Origin: Planctomycetota bacterium
GTDB taxonomy: Bacteria; Planctomycetota; UBA1135; UBA2386
Reading direction: 5' to 3'
Length of the DNA stretch: 64,000 bases
Assembly (NCBI GenBank): GCA_020638695.1
Contig: JACKIB010000005.1
Coordinates: forward strand, 62,001-126,000
The notes beneath the pieces were generated by a model that made no database searches, had not been told where the DNA came from, and saw nothing but the letters and a program-made list of their open reading frames with translations. Position numbers and translations under genes: made by a program. The stretch's first letter is position 1. Each line of letters starts with the position of its first letter. Of the stretch, positions 52,039 through 61,390 are shown one piece after another.

Positions 52039-54744
52039 ATGCTCAACCGTTTCATCCGTGTGGTCGCTCTGGCGATCCCCGCACTGGTCGCGGGTTGCAA
52101 CAGTTCTGGCGGCTCCGCCTCGGGTGTGAGCGCCGACTGCGGCACCGGCACCGGTGGCAATTCGTTCTGCCTGGTGAGCTGCAGTCTCGGCTGCTCGGTC
52201 GGTGGCTGTCAGGTCACCGACATCGCAGCCAACCAGCCGATCAAGCTGGTGTTCAGCCAGGACGTCGACCCGAGCCTGGTCAACTTCAACACGATTTCGA
52301 TCAAGACCGCAGCCGGGAAGGCGCCCGAAGGTCGGTTCGAGGTCAATGGTCGGGTGGTCGAGTTCATCCCGGGTGTGCGGATCAGCGGCGGGACGACCAC
52401 CTTCGGTTTCGCACGCAACGAGACCTATGTGCTGACGCTGCCCGATTCGTCGAAGAGCGGGTTGGTGCTGCGCTCGACCTCGGGGGATTCCCTGGCGTCG
52501 ACGCTGTCGTGTGCGCTGCGGGTTTCGCGCGGCATCGTCGACCTCGACCAGGCGCCGCCGCGCGCTCGCTTGGTCTCGCCGAGCGTGACCGCCGATGTGA
52601 AGGCCGATGCGGTGATCATCGTCGAGTTCAGCGAGATCATCGACATCACTCCGTTCCAGGGCTCGACCACGCAGACCAGCCCGGTGGAGTACCTCATCCG
52701 CAAGACCATGGCGAAGCCGGGTGGCAAGCCGAACGAACGCATCTGCGACCCGAACTTCAACCCGCAGATCCTCGAAGGACTGCCGGAAGCGGAGAACATC
52801 TCCGGTCCCGGATTGGCGTTCACCCGAGTCACGCTGCGTCCGTCGGTGCCGCTGCCGAGCCAGATCTGCGTCGAGGTGAACATCACCAACCGGATCAGTG
52901 ACCTCGCCGGCACCGCCGCCGAGCCGCAGACCTTCTCGTTCACCACCGAGATCCTCGCGGTCGGCGAGATCGAGATCGCCGAGCGCTTCGCCTCGGACTC
53001 GCAGCTCGACAAGCAGGCCTCGTCCGGGATCTGGTCGGGTGGCAAGGCGCTCCCGCCGGTGATCGGCGGCAGCGGCGTGCTCGGGCCGTTCCAGCTGCTG
53101 ATGGGCAAGGGCGACCCCTCGGATCCGAACCACTACATCTTCAACACCGAGTCGCACCTGATCGACAAGGCCTACACGCCGACCGGGCAGGACATCACGG
53201 TCACCGGTGGCGTGTTCGAATTCAGCGAGTTCACGCTGCCGACCGGTTTCCGCATCTCGTTCGAGGGCGCCAACCCGGCGCAGATTCGGGTGCGCGGGAC
53301 CTGCGTGATCGAGGGCAAGATCGAGGCGAATGCGCCGGATGCGTCGTACTTCTTGGCGCACGACGGCAGCGCGGTCACCGCGCTCGGCCAGAAGGGCTCG
53401 CTCGGTGGGTGTGGTGGTGCGGCCGGCGGTGACGGCGGCAACAGCTGCCCCAACGCTGGCGCGTCGACCAACTACGACGGCAAGCCCGGCAACGACGTCG
53501 GCCTGCCGGCCGGGCACGGCTACGCGGCGCAAGCCGTGGGCACCGGCGGCAAGGGAAGTCTGCACTGGCCGCGCAGTGGCACGCTGGTGTCGACCGACTA
53601 CTGCGCGCTCAACAACACGTTCTCGGGTACGACCGCGGGCGGCGGTGGTGGCGGTGGCTTCCACCAGGTCGGCTCGATCGGTGGGGTCACCCGGACGCCG
53701 TGCCAGATCACGGCCCACGCCGGCAACAGCAACAACACTGGCGGTGGAAACTTCCCGCTCGGGACCTTCGCACCGAAGACCTCCGGGCCGACGTCGGCGA
53801 TCGACCACTTCGGCGTCGGTGGGTCCGGCGGCGGTGGCGGTGGCTCGCACGGCCTGCTGGTGCTGAGCTCGAACACCAGGTGGCCGGCCGGCAGCGCTGG
53901 CGCGGGTGGCGGTGGTGTACTGATCATCCGCTGTGGCCAGGACTTCACGATGGGCGGTTCCGCCGTGCTGCAGGCGATCGGTGGCTCCGGCTACCGGATC
54001 GACTCGGTGAACAACCGTCCGGGCGAGTCGCGTGACAACCTGTTCAACGTCCCGTCACCCGGTGGTGGTGGGTCGGGTGGCTCGATCGTGCTGCAGGTGT
54101 TCGGCCGACCGCTGCTCGGTGGGCTGTTGGACACCTCGGGTGGCAAGGGTGGCATCCTGGACAACACCCCCGGTGGCCAGCCCGGTCTCGTGGCGAAGGC
54201 GACCGGTGGTGACGGTTCGCCGGGCTACGTGCGCCTGGAGACCCCGGGCGGCCCGTCGGTGGTCGATGTCGGTAGCTCGGTTCCCGCTGCGGCGTCGACC
54301 AACATCGGGATGCTGACCGATCACGAGTTCACCGGCGTGTCGCAGTCGCGGTTCTACGCCAGTCGCTTGACCTTCCCGCCGACCTTCCTGCGCTACGAGG
54401 TCGAGGCCTACGTCGACACCGGTGCGGGTCTGGTCCGCAAGCTCTACTCGGACGACAGCGAGGTCGGCAACCCGAGCTCGCCGTACTACGACAAGGACTT
54501 CGCCGGCATGGCGTCGAGCACCGAGCCGGTGCACTTCGAGTTGCAGGGTGCCAAGGTCAGCGCGGTCAACGGTCAGCCCGACTTGACGACCCTCGGCCCG
54601 TGGCGCGAAGCCGCGGCGAGCAAGACCTCGCGCAGCCTGAACGACGACAAGGCGACCGGCTACCGGTTCCGCATGACCTTCGACCAGGACAGCGGCAAGA
54701 CCAAGATCGAGGTGCGTCGCGTCTCGGTGTTCTTCATCGAGTAG
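52039..54744 (+). CDS. Large lipoprotein: Cys cluster, Ig-like (Big_5) domains and Gly-rich region, copy 2
   Basis: 901 residues, colinear with the preceding gene. Here the signal is a proper lipobox (LVAGC, Cys20). The Cys cluster (C-x9-C-x3-C-x3-C-x4-C, about 34-57), Big_5-like domains (VFSQDVDP; VEFSEIIDI; FSFTTE), the EFTLPTGFRISFEG beta segment, Gly-rich blocks and the closing RSLNDDKATGYRFRMTFD module are all in the same order. Divergence between copies is large except at these motifs, so the duplication is old. Probably outer-surface anchored by lipid. The stop is followed 4 nt later by the amidohydrolase start, so read-through transcription is likely. Confidence 0.85.
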   Translation: MLNRFIRVVALAIPALVAGCNSSGGSASGVSADCGTGTGGNSFCLVSCSLGCSVGGCQVTDIAANQPIKLVFSQDVDPSLVNFNTISIKTAAGKAPEGRFEVNGRVVEFIPGVRISGGTTTFGFARNETYVLTLPDSSKSGLVLRSTSGDSLASTLSCALRVSRGIVDLDQAPPRARLVSPSVTADVKADAVIIVEFSEIIDITPFQGSTTQTSPVEYLIRKTMAKPGGKPNERICDPNFNPQILEGLPEAENISGPGLAFTRVTLRPSVPLPSQICVEVNITNRISDLAGTAAEPQTFSFTTEILAVGEIEIAERFASDSQLDKQASSGIWSGGKALPPVIGGSGVLGPFQLLMGKGDPSDPNHYIFNTESHLIDKAYTPTGQDITVTGGVFEFSEFTLPTGFRISFEGANPAQIRVRGTCVIEGKIEANAPDASYFLAHDGSAVTALGQKGSLGGCGGAAGGDGGNSCPNAGASTNYDGKPGNDVGLPAGHGYAAQAVGTGGKGSLHWPRSGTLVSTDYCALNNTFSGTTAGGGGGGGFHQVGSIGGVTRTPCQITAHAGNSNNTGGGNFPLGTFAPKTSGPTSAIDHFGVGGSGGGGGGSHGLLVLSSNTRWPAGSAGAGGGGVLIIRCGQDFTMGGSAVLQAIGGSGYRIDSVNNRPGESRDNLFNVPSPGGGGSGGSIVLQVFGRPLLGGLLDTSGGKGGILDNTPGGQPGLVAKATGGDGSPGYVRLETPGGPSVVDVGSSVPAAASTNIGMLTDHEFTGVSQSRFYASRLTFPPTFLRYEVEAYVDTGAGLVRKLYSDDSEVGNPSSPYYDKDFAGMASSTEPVHFELQGAKVSAVNGQPDLTTLGPWREAAASKTSRSLNDDKATGYRFRMTFDQDSGKTKIEVRRVSVFFIE

Positions 54745-54748
54745 ACGC

Positions 54749-55939
54749 GTGCCCGAGAACGCGGAGGAACGTGTCCTCCGCGCCCGCATGGTCTGGCTCG
54801 GTCCAGGCCGGCACCTCGCGCCAGGCGTCGTGCGCATCGTCGCGGGTCGCGTGGTCGCGATCGAACGCGCTCGGGGCGCGGTGCCGCCGCGCGCGCTGTT
54901 CCCCGGGCTGGTCGACGCGCACGTGCACCTGCAGATCCCCGCGCTGGAGCAGCCGGAGCGCGACTTCGTGCGCTGGATCGGCGTGGTGATGCGGATGCGC
55001 GCCCAGGCGGACGAGGCGGCGCACCGTGCGGCGGCGGAGGACGCGTTGCGGAGGCTGTGCGCCGACGGGGTCACGGCAGTCGGGGAAGTGGATTCGACCG
55101 GATGCTCGATCGCTGCGCTGCGGCAGGTCCAGCTGGCCGGCGTCTGCTACCGCGAGCTGGTCGGCTTCGACCTCGCCGCGGCTGCTGCGCGGGCACAGGT
55201 CGATGAAGCCTCGGTGCACGGCACACGGCGCTGCCGTGCCGGGTTGTCGCCGCACGCGCCGTATTCGGTGTCGCCGGCGCTGTTCCGGTCGGCGCGACGC
55301 ACCGGGCGCCTGCTGGCGATCCACGTCGCCGAGACACCCGCCGAGCAGCAGTTCCTGCGCACCGGGCGCGGTCCTTTCCGGAACCTCCTCCAGCGGCTCG
55401 GCAAGTTGTCGGCGGGGTTTCGAGCGCCTGGGGTCGGGGCAGTCGAGTGGCTGGACGGACTCGGCATGCTCGGGCCGAGAACCACGCTGATCCACGCGCA
55501 GTGCATCGATCGACGTGATGCCGAACGCGTTGCTGCGCGCCGGAGTCCGGTGGTGGTGTGTCCGGGGACCATTCACTACTTCCGACGCCCTCCGCCGCCG
55601 GTGGAGCAGTGGTTGGCGGCCGGGATCCGCGTGGCGTTGGGCACCGATTCGCGGGCGAGCAACACCGGGCTGTCGATGCGCGGCGAGATGGCACTGGCCC
55701 GTCGCCTCTGGCCGGCACTCGACGGCGAGCAGGTGCTGGCGATGGCGAGTTCGCACGGCGGCGCGGCTCTCGGTCGTCCGAGCCTGGGACGGATCGGAGT
55801 AGGGCGCGCCGCGGATCTCGTCGAGTACCCGATGCCGGACAGCGCGATGGAGTGCATCGATGCGTTCACCCGTGGGGCCGCCGCGCCCGACGCAGTGTGG
55901 CTCGCCGGTCGGCGATTCGCCGGGGCCGAGTTCGGGTGA
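54749..55939 (+). CDS. Amidohydrolase-superfamily deaminase-like enzyme
   Basis: 396 residues, cytoplasmic. Metal ligands of the Atz/Trz-type amidohydrolase group are present: His58 and His60 in GLVDAHVHL, His192 in AIHVAET, His249 in LIHAQC, Asp300 in LGTDSRASN. HVAE and TDSRASN favour a nucleoside/base or aminofutalosine deaminase-like reaction over a hydantoinase, but the substrate cannot be read from the sequence. The GTG start at 54749 lies 4 nt after the preceding stop. Nearby genes (DHH phosphoesterase, calcineurin-like phosphatase) suggest nucleotide metabolism. Confidence 0.82.
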   Translation: MPENAEERVLRARMVWLGPGRHLAPGVVRIVAGRVVAIERARGAVPPRALFPGLVDAHVHLQIPALEQPERDFVRWIGVVMRMRAQADEAAHRAAAEDALRRLCADGVTAVGEVDSTGCSIAALRQVQLAGVCYRELVGFDLAAAAARAQVDEASVHGTRRCRAGLSPHAPYSVSPALFRSARRTGRLLAIHVAETPAEQQFLRTGRGPFRNLLQRLGKLSAGFRAPGVGAVEWLDGLGMLGPRTTLIHAQCIDRRDAERVAARRSPVVVCPGTIHYFRRPPPPVEQWLAAGIRVALGTDSRASNTGLSMRGEMALARRLWPALDGEQVLAMASSHGGAALGRPSLGRIGVGRAADLVEYPMPDSAMECIDAFTRGAAAPDAVWLAGRRFAGAEFG

Positions 55940-56045
55940 CCGGCTCCGCCTTCACTCCGCGTTTATGCTGGGCCCCCTTGCCCACATCCTCAATAATCCG
56001 CCGCACCGGCAGCCACCACCGTCGCGCGCCGGCCACCAGCCTGCC

Positions 56046-57035
56046 ATGAAGCCGGACATGCTCGACCTTCTGGGGAGCCGCCAGCGGTTCCTGCTCAGCG
56101 GCCACGAGCACCCCGACGGGGACTGCCTCGGCTCGCAGGTGGGCTTGTTCCACCTGCTCGAGACGCTCGGTGCCGAGGTTTCCATCTACAACCCGGACCC
56201 GGTGCTGCCGAGCCTGGCGTTCCTCGGCGAGCAGACGCCGATTCGCAACCACGCGCACCATCCGGTGCCGTCGGCCGACGTCGTGATCCTCCTGGACTGC
56301 GCCGAGCTGTCGCGGCTCGGGTCGCTGGCAGCGGAGCTGCGCCGGCAGTCGCCGCGCATCGCGGTGATCGATCACCACGTCGGCAGCGAGCACGGGGACG
56401 GCAGCGTGTGCTTGGTCGACACCACCGCCGCAGCCACCGGGGTGTTGGTCTACGAGCTGTACGAGCACTTCGGGGTCGAGGTCGGGCCCGCCGCGGCGGA
56501 GGGGCTGTTCGTCTCGTTGGTCGCCGACACCGGGTGGTTCCGCTACTCCAACACCGACCCGCGTACCCTGGCGATCGCGGCGCAGTTGGTCGAAGCGGGC
56601 GCTGCACCGGACAAGCTGTACGACCGCCTGTATCGCGGCACCGATCCGCGGTCGCTCGGATTGCTGTCGGAGTCGCTGGCGCGCCACCAGCTGCGGCTCG
56701 GCGGGCGGTTCGGGTTCACGGTGTTCGATCAGCAGCTGATGCAGCGAGTCGGAGACGCCGGATTCGACACCGACACGGTGCTCGAGGCGATCCGCTCGGT
56801 GCGCGGCATCGAGGTCGCGGCACTGTTCAAGTCGATCCACGATGGCGTGAAGCTGTCGCTTCGTTCGATGGGGAGGGTGGATGTGCAACGCATCGCCGCC
56901 CGATTCGGCGGCGGCGGGCACACCAAGGCGTCGGGCGCGACCATTCGGCTGCCAGTGGCCGCCGCGGTGGCCGAGGTCGAGCAGGCGGTGGCGGAGGCAC
57001 TCGCCGCCCTGCCCGGTGAGCCGAGCGGTCGATGA
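56046..57035 (+). CDS. nrnA: DHH-family phosphoesterase, NrnA-type oligoribonuclease/pAp phosphatase
   Basis: 329 residues. The DHH domain has HEHPDGDCLGS (20-30), DCAE (about 80) and the signature VIDHHVGSEH (about 107-116). The DHHA1 domain ends with RFGGGGHTKASGA (about 281-293), which binds the substrate. This is the NrnA layout: it degrades 2-5-nt RNA and dephosphorylates 3'-phosphoadenosine 5'-phosphate, using Mn. The ATG at 56046 is chosen because it sits just before the first motif at family length. It overlaps the next gene by 4 bp (ATGA). Confidence 0.87.
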   Translation: MKPDMLDLLGSRQRFLLSGHEHPDGDCLGSQVGLFHLLETLGAEVSIYNPDPVLPSLAFLGEQTPIRNHAHHPVPSADVVILLDCAELSRLGSLAAELRRQSPRIAVIDHHVGSEHGDGSVCLVDTTAAATGVLVYELYEHFGVEVGPAAAEGLFVSLVADTGWFRYSNTDPRTLAIAAQLVEAGAAPDKLYDRLYRGTDPRSLGLLSESLARHQLRLGGRFGFTVFDQQLMQRVGDAGFDTDTVLEAIRSVRGIEVAALFKSIHDGVKLSLRSMGRVDVQRIAARFGGGGHTKASGATIRLPVAAAVAEVEQAVAEALAALPGEPSGR

Positions 57036-57781
57036 CCGAATTCGCCATCATCTCCGACCTGCACAGCAACCTGCCGGCACTCGAGGCGGTGTTCCGGCGC
57101 ATCGACGAGCTGGGGCTCGGTGAGGTTCTGTGTCTGGGGGACGTGGTTGGCTACTGCGCCGAACCGGAGCCGTGCGTTCGCTTGGTGATGCGTCGCTGCA
57201 AGTGGACCCTGATGGGCAACCACGACTGGGGGCTGTTCCACGACACTTCGGAGTTCAACCCGCTCGCCAGCGAGGCGCTGGTCTACAACCGCAAGCTGCT
57301 GAAACCGACCCTGTTTCGGCCGGGTCGCCGGGCGCCGTGGCGCTACCTGGAGGGGTTGCCGGATCGGATGGCAGACCACGGCTACCTGTTCTTCCACGGG
57401 TCGCCGCGCAACCCGATCATGGAATACGTGCTGCGCAGCGACGAGCACTTCGACCCGGAGAAGCTCGACGAGATCTTCCGCCTGATCGACCGCCCGACCT
57501 TCGTCGGCCACACGCACCACCCCGGGATCACGCGGGCCGATCGCCACTTCACCCCGGCGACCGACGACAACCGCGTGTTCGACCTCGACGAGCCTTGTGT
57601 GGTGAACGTCGGTAGCGTCGGGCAGCCGCGGGACGGGGATGCCCGCGCGTGCTTCGCGGTGGTCGCCGACGGCAAGGTCGAGATCCTGCGGGTGCCGTAC
57701 GACTACCACCGCACGCAGGCGAAGATCCTCGCCGCCGGTCTGCACCCGGCGCTGGCAGACCGTTTGGGACGCGGCAAGTGA
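57032..57781 (+). CDS. Calcineurin-like metallophosphoesterase (YfcE/MJ0936-like)
   Basis: 249 residues. Metal-site motifs are SDLHSN (D-x-H, 9-11), GDVVGY (about 36-41), GNHD (about 63-66), FFHGS (about 119) and GHTHHPG (about 154-160). YCAEPEPC and NVGSVGQPRD are typical of the DHH-neighbour group of small diesterases. It should cleave phosphomono- or diesters in the cytoplasm; the native substrate is unknown. It overlaps nrnA upstream (ATGA) and cutA downstream (GTGA), so the three are translated as a unit. Confidence 0.88.
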   Translation: MTEFAIISDLHSNLPALEAVFRRIDELGLGEVLCLGDVVGYCAEPEPCVRLVMRRCKWTLMGNHDWGLFHDTSEFNPLASEALVYNRKLLKPTLFRPGRRAPWRYLEGLPDRMADHGYLFFHGSPRNPIMEYVLRSDEHFDPEKLDEIFRLIDRPTFVGHTHHPGITRADRHFTPATDDNRVFDLDEPCVVNVGSVGQPRDGDARACFAVVADGKVEILRVPYDYHRTQAKILAAGLHPALADRLGRGK

Positions 57782-58110
57782 GCGACCCGTCGACCCCACC
57801 GGCATTCGTGGTGCTCTGCACGGTGCCCGAAGCGCAGGCCGACCAGATGGTGGATCGACTGCTCGAGGAGCGGCTGGTCGCGTGCGTCAACTTCCTCGGC
57901 CCGGTGCGGTCCCGCTACCGCTGGCAGGGCGCGCTGGAGGAGGCGCACGAGATGCTGCTGCTGCTGAAGACCAGCCCCGCAGCGCGCGAACGGTTGCGGC
58001 AGAGGATCGTGGAACTGCACCCCTACGAGGTGCCGGAAGTGCTGGAGCTCGGCGTCGACTCGGGGCTCCCGGCGTACCTCGCCTGGGTCACCGAGTGTTG
58101 CGATGGGTGA
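57778..58110 (+). CDS. cutA: Divalent-cation tolerance protein CutA
   Basis: 110 residues, the family length. Core features: VVLCTVPEAQADQMVDRLLEERLVACVNF at the N-terminus, RYRWQGALEEAHEMLLLLKT in the middle, and ELHPYEVPEVLEL then YLAWV at the end. CutA forms very stable trimers with a PII-like ferredoxin fold; its role in metal tolerance is indirect. GTG 57778 overlaps the previous stop (GTGA). The 3' end overlaps the transporter start by 8 bp. Confidence 0.9.
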   Translation: MSDPSTPPAFVVLCTVPEAQADQMVDRLLEERLVACVNFLGPVRSRYRWQGALEEAHEMLLLLKTSPAARERLRQRIVELHPYEVPEVLELGVDSGLPAYLAWVTECCDG

Positions 58111-59728
58111 GGCGGGACTGGCGCACGACGCGAACGCGCCGCCCGGATCCCGTCCCGCGGTCCCCGGCGTCCCGGCTGGAGGTATGGGACGGGGCAGCCT
58201 GGTGTGGGGGCTCGCAGTCGCCGTGGCGGTGGGATTGGCCAGCAGTGCCTTGCCGTTCGCACCCGAACACAAAGCGTCGCGCGGGGCCTGCGCGGTCGCG
58301 GTCACGACCCTGACGATTTGGTGCTGGACCACGCGTTGCCTACCGCTGGCCCCGGCGTCGCTGCTGCCGCTCGCCGTGCTGCCCCTGCTCGGCGTGAGTT
58401 CGACCAAGCAGGTCGCGGGAAGCTACTCGCACCCCCTGCTGTGGCTGTTGTTCGGCGGCTTCGTGCTGGCGCTCGGCGTCGAGCGTTGGGGGCTGCACCG
58501 GCGGTTGGCCTTGCACGTCATCGCGGCGATCGGGCCCCGCCCGCGCCGGCTGGTGCTCGGTTTCCTCCTGGCGTCCGCCGCCCTGTCGATGTGGATCAAC
58601 AACACGGCCACCAGCCTGATGCTGTTGCCGATCGGCACCGCGTTGATCGATCGAATCCGCGCCGCCAGGCTGCTCGACGCCGCGGCCTGCCCGCGGCTCG
58701 GCACGGCGCTGCTGCTCGGCATCGCCTACGGGGCCTCGGTCGGCGGACTCGGCTCGCCGATCGGCACCGCCCCCAACTTGCTGTTTCTGCAGCGCTACCA
58801 GGAGTGCACCGATCGCTTGGCGGCGCCCGGGTTCTCCTTCCTGCACTGGTTGGTGGTGGTCGGTCCGATCGCCCTGGTGCTCGCGGTCGCGGTCTGGGCG
58901 TGCCTGGTCTGGGTGGTGTTCCGGTTGCCGTCCGGCGATGCGCGTTCGGGTTCGGTGATCGCGGAAGAACTGCGCGCGCTGCCACCGCTCGGGTCGGCGG
59001 AACGGCGCGTACTGGCGCTGTTCGGCGCCACAACGTTGCTGTGGATCACCCGCCGCGACATCTCGTTCGGCAACGGCACGGTGGTGTCCGGCTGGGCGAG
59101 TCTGCTCGGCTTCCGTGGTCCCTCGGCCGACTTCATCGCCGACGGATCGGTGGCGGTGCTCATGGCCATCGTGTCGTTCCTCGTGCCATCCGCAGGGCCG
59201 GGTAGCCCGCCGCTGATGGACTGGCGCACGGCGCGGCGCGTGTCGTTCGACATCCTGTTGCTGCTCGGTGGCGGTATCGCGGTCGCCGCCGCGCTCGACG
59301 ACAGCGGGGTGTGTGGTGCGCTCGCCACCCTCTTGCAGCCGCTGGTGCGCGGTGTGCATCCGCTGCTGGCGGTAGTGGTTGCCGTCACGCTGGTCACGTT
59401 CCTGACCGAGGTGACGAGCAACACCGCGACCACCTCGCTGATGCTGCCGGTTCTCGCCGCGGTGGCGTTGGCCGCCGGCCTCGACCCCCGGCTGCTGATG
59501 CTGCCTGCCACTCTCGCAGCGTCGTGTGCCTTCATGCTCCCCGTCGCGACCCCTCCCAACGCCGTGGTGTTCGCCTCGGGTCGGGTCTCGTTCGGCGAGA
59601 TGGCGCGTGCCGGGCTGTGGCTCAACCTGATGTGCATCGCGGTGCTCAGCCTCGCCACCTGGTTCGTCCTGGTGCCGGCGCTCGGCATCGAGCCGCGGGT
59701 GGTCCCCGATTGGTGGTTGCGCAAGTAG
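58103..59728 (+). CDS. DASS/SLC13-family sodium:anion (di/tricarboxylate) symporter
   Basis: 541 residues with about eleven hydrophobic segments. Substrate- and sodium-site repeats of the DASS family are present: WINNTATSLMLLPIG (first, about 167-181), IGTAPN (about 220), then TSNTATTSLMLPVLA and VATPPNAVVFASGRVSF near the C-terminus. The first clamshell motif reads NNT instead of the common SNT. It probably imports dicarboxylates or sulfate. The first 25 residues are Pro/Gly-rich and cytoplasmic. ATG 58103 overlaps cutA by 8 bp, so translation is likely coupled. Confidence 0.87.
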   Translation: MGEAGLAHDANAPPGSRPAVPGVPAGGMGRGSLVWGLAVAVAVGLASSALPFAPEHKASRGACAVAVTTLTIWCWTTRCLPLAPASLLPLAVLPLLGVSSTKQVAGSYSHPLLWLLFGGFVLALGVERWGLHRRLALHVIAAIGPRPRRLVLGFLLASAALSMWINNTATSLMLLPIGTALIDRIRAARLLDAAACPRLGTALLLGIAYGASVGGLGSPIGTAPNLLFLQRYQECTDRLAAPGFSFLHWLVVVGPIALVLAVAVWACLVWVVFRLPSGDARSGSVIAEELRALPPLGSAERRVLALFGATTLLWITRRDISFGNGTVVSGWASLLGFRGPSADFIADGSVAVLMAIVSFLVPSAGPGSPPLMDWRTARRVSFDILLLLGGGIAVAAALDDSGVCGALATLLQPLVRGVHPLLAVVVAVTLVTFLTEVTSNTATTSLMLPVLAAVALAAGLDPRLLMLPATLAASCAFMLPVATPPNAVVFASGRVSFGEMARAGLWLNLMCIAVLSLATWFVLVPALGIEPRVVPDWWLRK

Positions 59729-59914
59729 GTCCGGTGGCCTGCGGCCCGGGCCGGTCACGGCCCGCCCGGGCGCGACCCACCATCGAGGGCCGGGAACCGG
59801 GATAGGGGGGTGCCGCTGCGGCGGTGGCGGGCGAGCCCCCGGTGGCATCGCCGGGTCAAGGCCCGGGCCCGCGTGGTCGATAGCACCTCAGTCCCCACCG
59901 CGAAGGATCCTCCG

Positions 59915-61360
59915 ATGCTCAGCACCGCCCTGGCGCTCGCCCTCTTGCTCCCCCAGACCCCCGACGCGCCGGTCCGGCCCGGTGCGGCCCAGCAGGACGA
60001 GATCGAGCTCACCGGCGGTGAGACGATCCAGGGGAAGATCGTCCAAGAGGTGGGCAACTACATCGAAGTCCGCATCGGTCCCTCGACCGTGGTCGGTTTC
60101 GAGCGTTCGCGTATCGCGCGGATTCGTCGCGGGTCTGCCGCCGGCCCGACGGCGCGCCCGCCGGCATTGCCCGCCCGCGACGACTGGTTCCTGCTGCACG
60201 ACGCCGAGGGGCGTACGGTCGGCTACCTGCACAGTGCGGTCCAGGTGCAGGAAGACGAGACGGTGCACCTCAGCGAGGAGTGGCTGTTCAACGGCCAACG
60301 TGGGACCACGCGGGTCACGCTGCTGGAGGTCGCGGAGCCGAACCTGCGCCCGCGGTCCTGCTTCTACCACGAGCGCGTGCTCGACCGCGCCGGCCGGGTG
60401 CGCAGCGAGCAGCTTCGGCTCGGCAAGGTGAACGCCGAGCGGCTGGTGGTCGAGACCCGCAGCTTCAAGGGCGTCGAGCGGAAGTCGTACGCCTTCCCCG
60501 CAGCGATGCAGCTGCCGCTGTTGTACCGCGAGCGGCTGCGGCGGCTGACCGGGGTCCAGGTGCACGCGACCCAACAGAACGTGTTCGACGTGCGCACCGG
60601 TGAGTTCTGCAGCTGCGAGGCGTCGGCCGGAGCCCGCAAGCGCGTGCAGCTGCGCGGTGCCGAGGTGTCGGTGCGCGAACTGGTGGTGCGGAACGCCACG
60701 CACGACAACGCGGAGTGGATCGATGGGCACGCCAACGTCGTGCGGCGGGAGATCAACGGTCCATCACTGGTCGCCGTGCGCGTGGACCGTGCCCGCGCCT
60801 TGGCGGCGGAGGGCAGCCGCGCTGCGTTGGGCTTCGGCCAAGCGGTGGCGGCGTCGAAGTCGGGACGCCTGGCGCTGTGGCTGCCGAGTCCGACGTGGCA
60901 CCAGGCCCTGGCACGCGACGAGGGAGTTGCGATCGAGGCGCCGCTGTATGGCGCTACTGCGACCCTGTTCGAGCTCGACCAGCTCGGCGCGGGAGCGCAG
61001 CTGGAGACCGCCGCCGACGCGGTCGAGCGCTGGCTTCGGCTCGCCATCGACCGACAGCTGCGGATCGTCGAACGCGCACCAGCGCAGTTTCGGCGGGGCG
61101 CCGCGATCCGTCTCGAGGTGGCGTGGGAGACGCGCCGCCCCGGAGCCGTGGAGCACCATGCAGGTACCTGCCACGTGCTGCTGGTGGATGGCCGCTTCGT
61201 CGCGCTGCTGTGCACCGCGCCGCGCCGTCGGGTCGCCGGGCTCGAACGCGAGTTCCACCGCATCCTCGGCTCGGTGCAGCTGCGACCGGGCGAGATCGCT
61301 CCGCTGCCGCCGCCCGGTGCGGGCGACAGCGCGCCGCCCGTGGTCAAGCTCCAGCGCTGA
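59915..61360 (+). CDS. Exported protein of unknown function (transglutaminase-like context not proven)
   Basis: 481 residues. Signal peptide MLSTALALALLLPQ, then a small beta domain (about 28-72: IELTGGETIQGKIVQEVGNYIEVRIG). A larger mixed domain follows (about 95-450), with VGYLHSAVQVQEDETVHLSEEWLFNG and FKGVERKSYAFPAAMQLPLLYRERL. This reads like planctomycete proteins that compute a per-object value and report it through strand-rich repeats; I do not recognise the family. The ATG at 59915 follows GAAGGAT. The stretch before it (59729-59914) holds no gene. Confidence 0.6.
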   Translation: MLSTALALALLLPQTPDAPVRPGAAQQDEIELTGGETIQGKIVQEVGNYIEVRIGPSTVVGFERSRIARIRRGSAAGPTARPPALPARDDWFLLHDAEGRTVGYLHSAVQVQEDETVHLSEEWLFNGQRGTTRVTLLEVAEPNLRPRSCFYHERVLDRAGRVRSEQLRLGKVNAERLVVETRSFKGVERKSYAFPAAMQLPLLYRERLRRLTGVQVHATQQNVFDVRTGEFCSCEASAGARKRVQLRGAEVSVRELVVRNATHDNAEWIDGHANVVRREINGPSLVAVRVDRARALAAEGSRAALGFGQAVAASKSGRLALWLPSPTWHQALARDEGVAIEAPLYGATATLFELDQLGAGAQLETAADAVERWLRLAIDRQLRIVERAPAQFRRGAAIRLEVAWETRRPGAVEHHAGTCHVLLVDGRFVALLCTAPRRRVAGLEREFHRILGSVQLRPGEIAPLPPPGAGDSAPPVVKLQR

Positions 61361-61390
61361 TCGGTACCCATCGTCCGCGCCGCCGTGGCG

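Noticed and set aside
49366..53850. Minus-strand open frame of 1494 codons across both Gly-rich genes
   Set aside because: It mirrors the plus-strand genes codon for codon, has no start signal or ordered domains, and is rich in Arg, Asp and Val as expected for an antisense frame at 70% G+C. The plus strand has signal peptides and conserved motifs.
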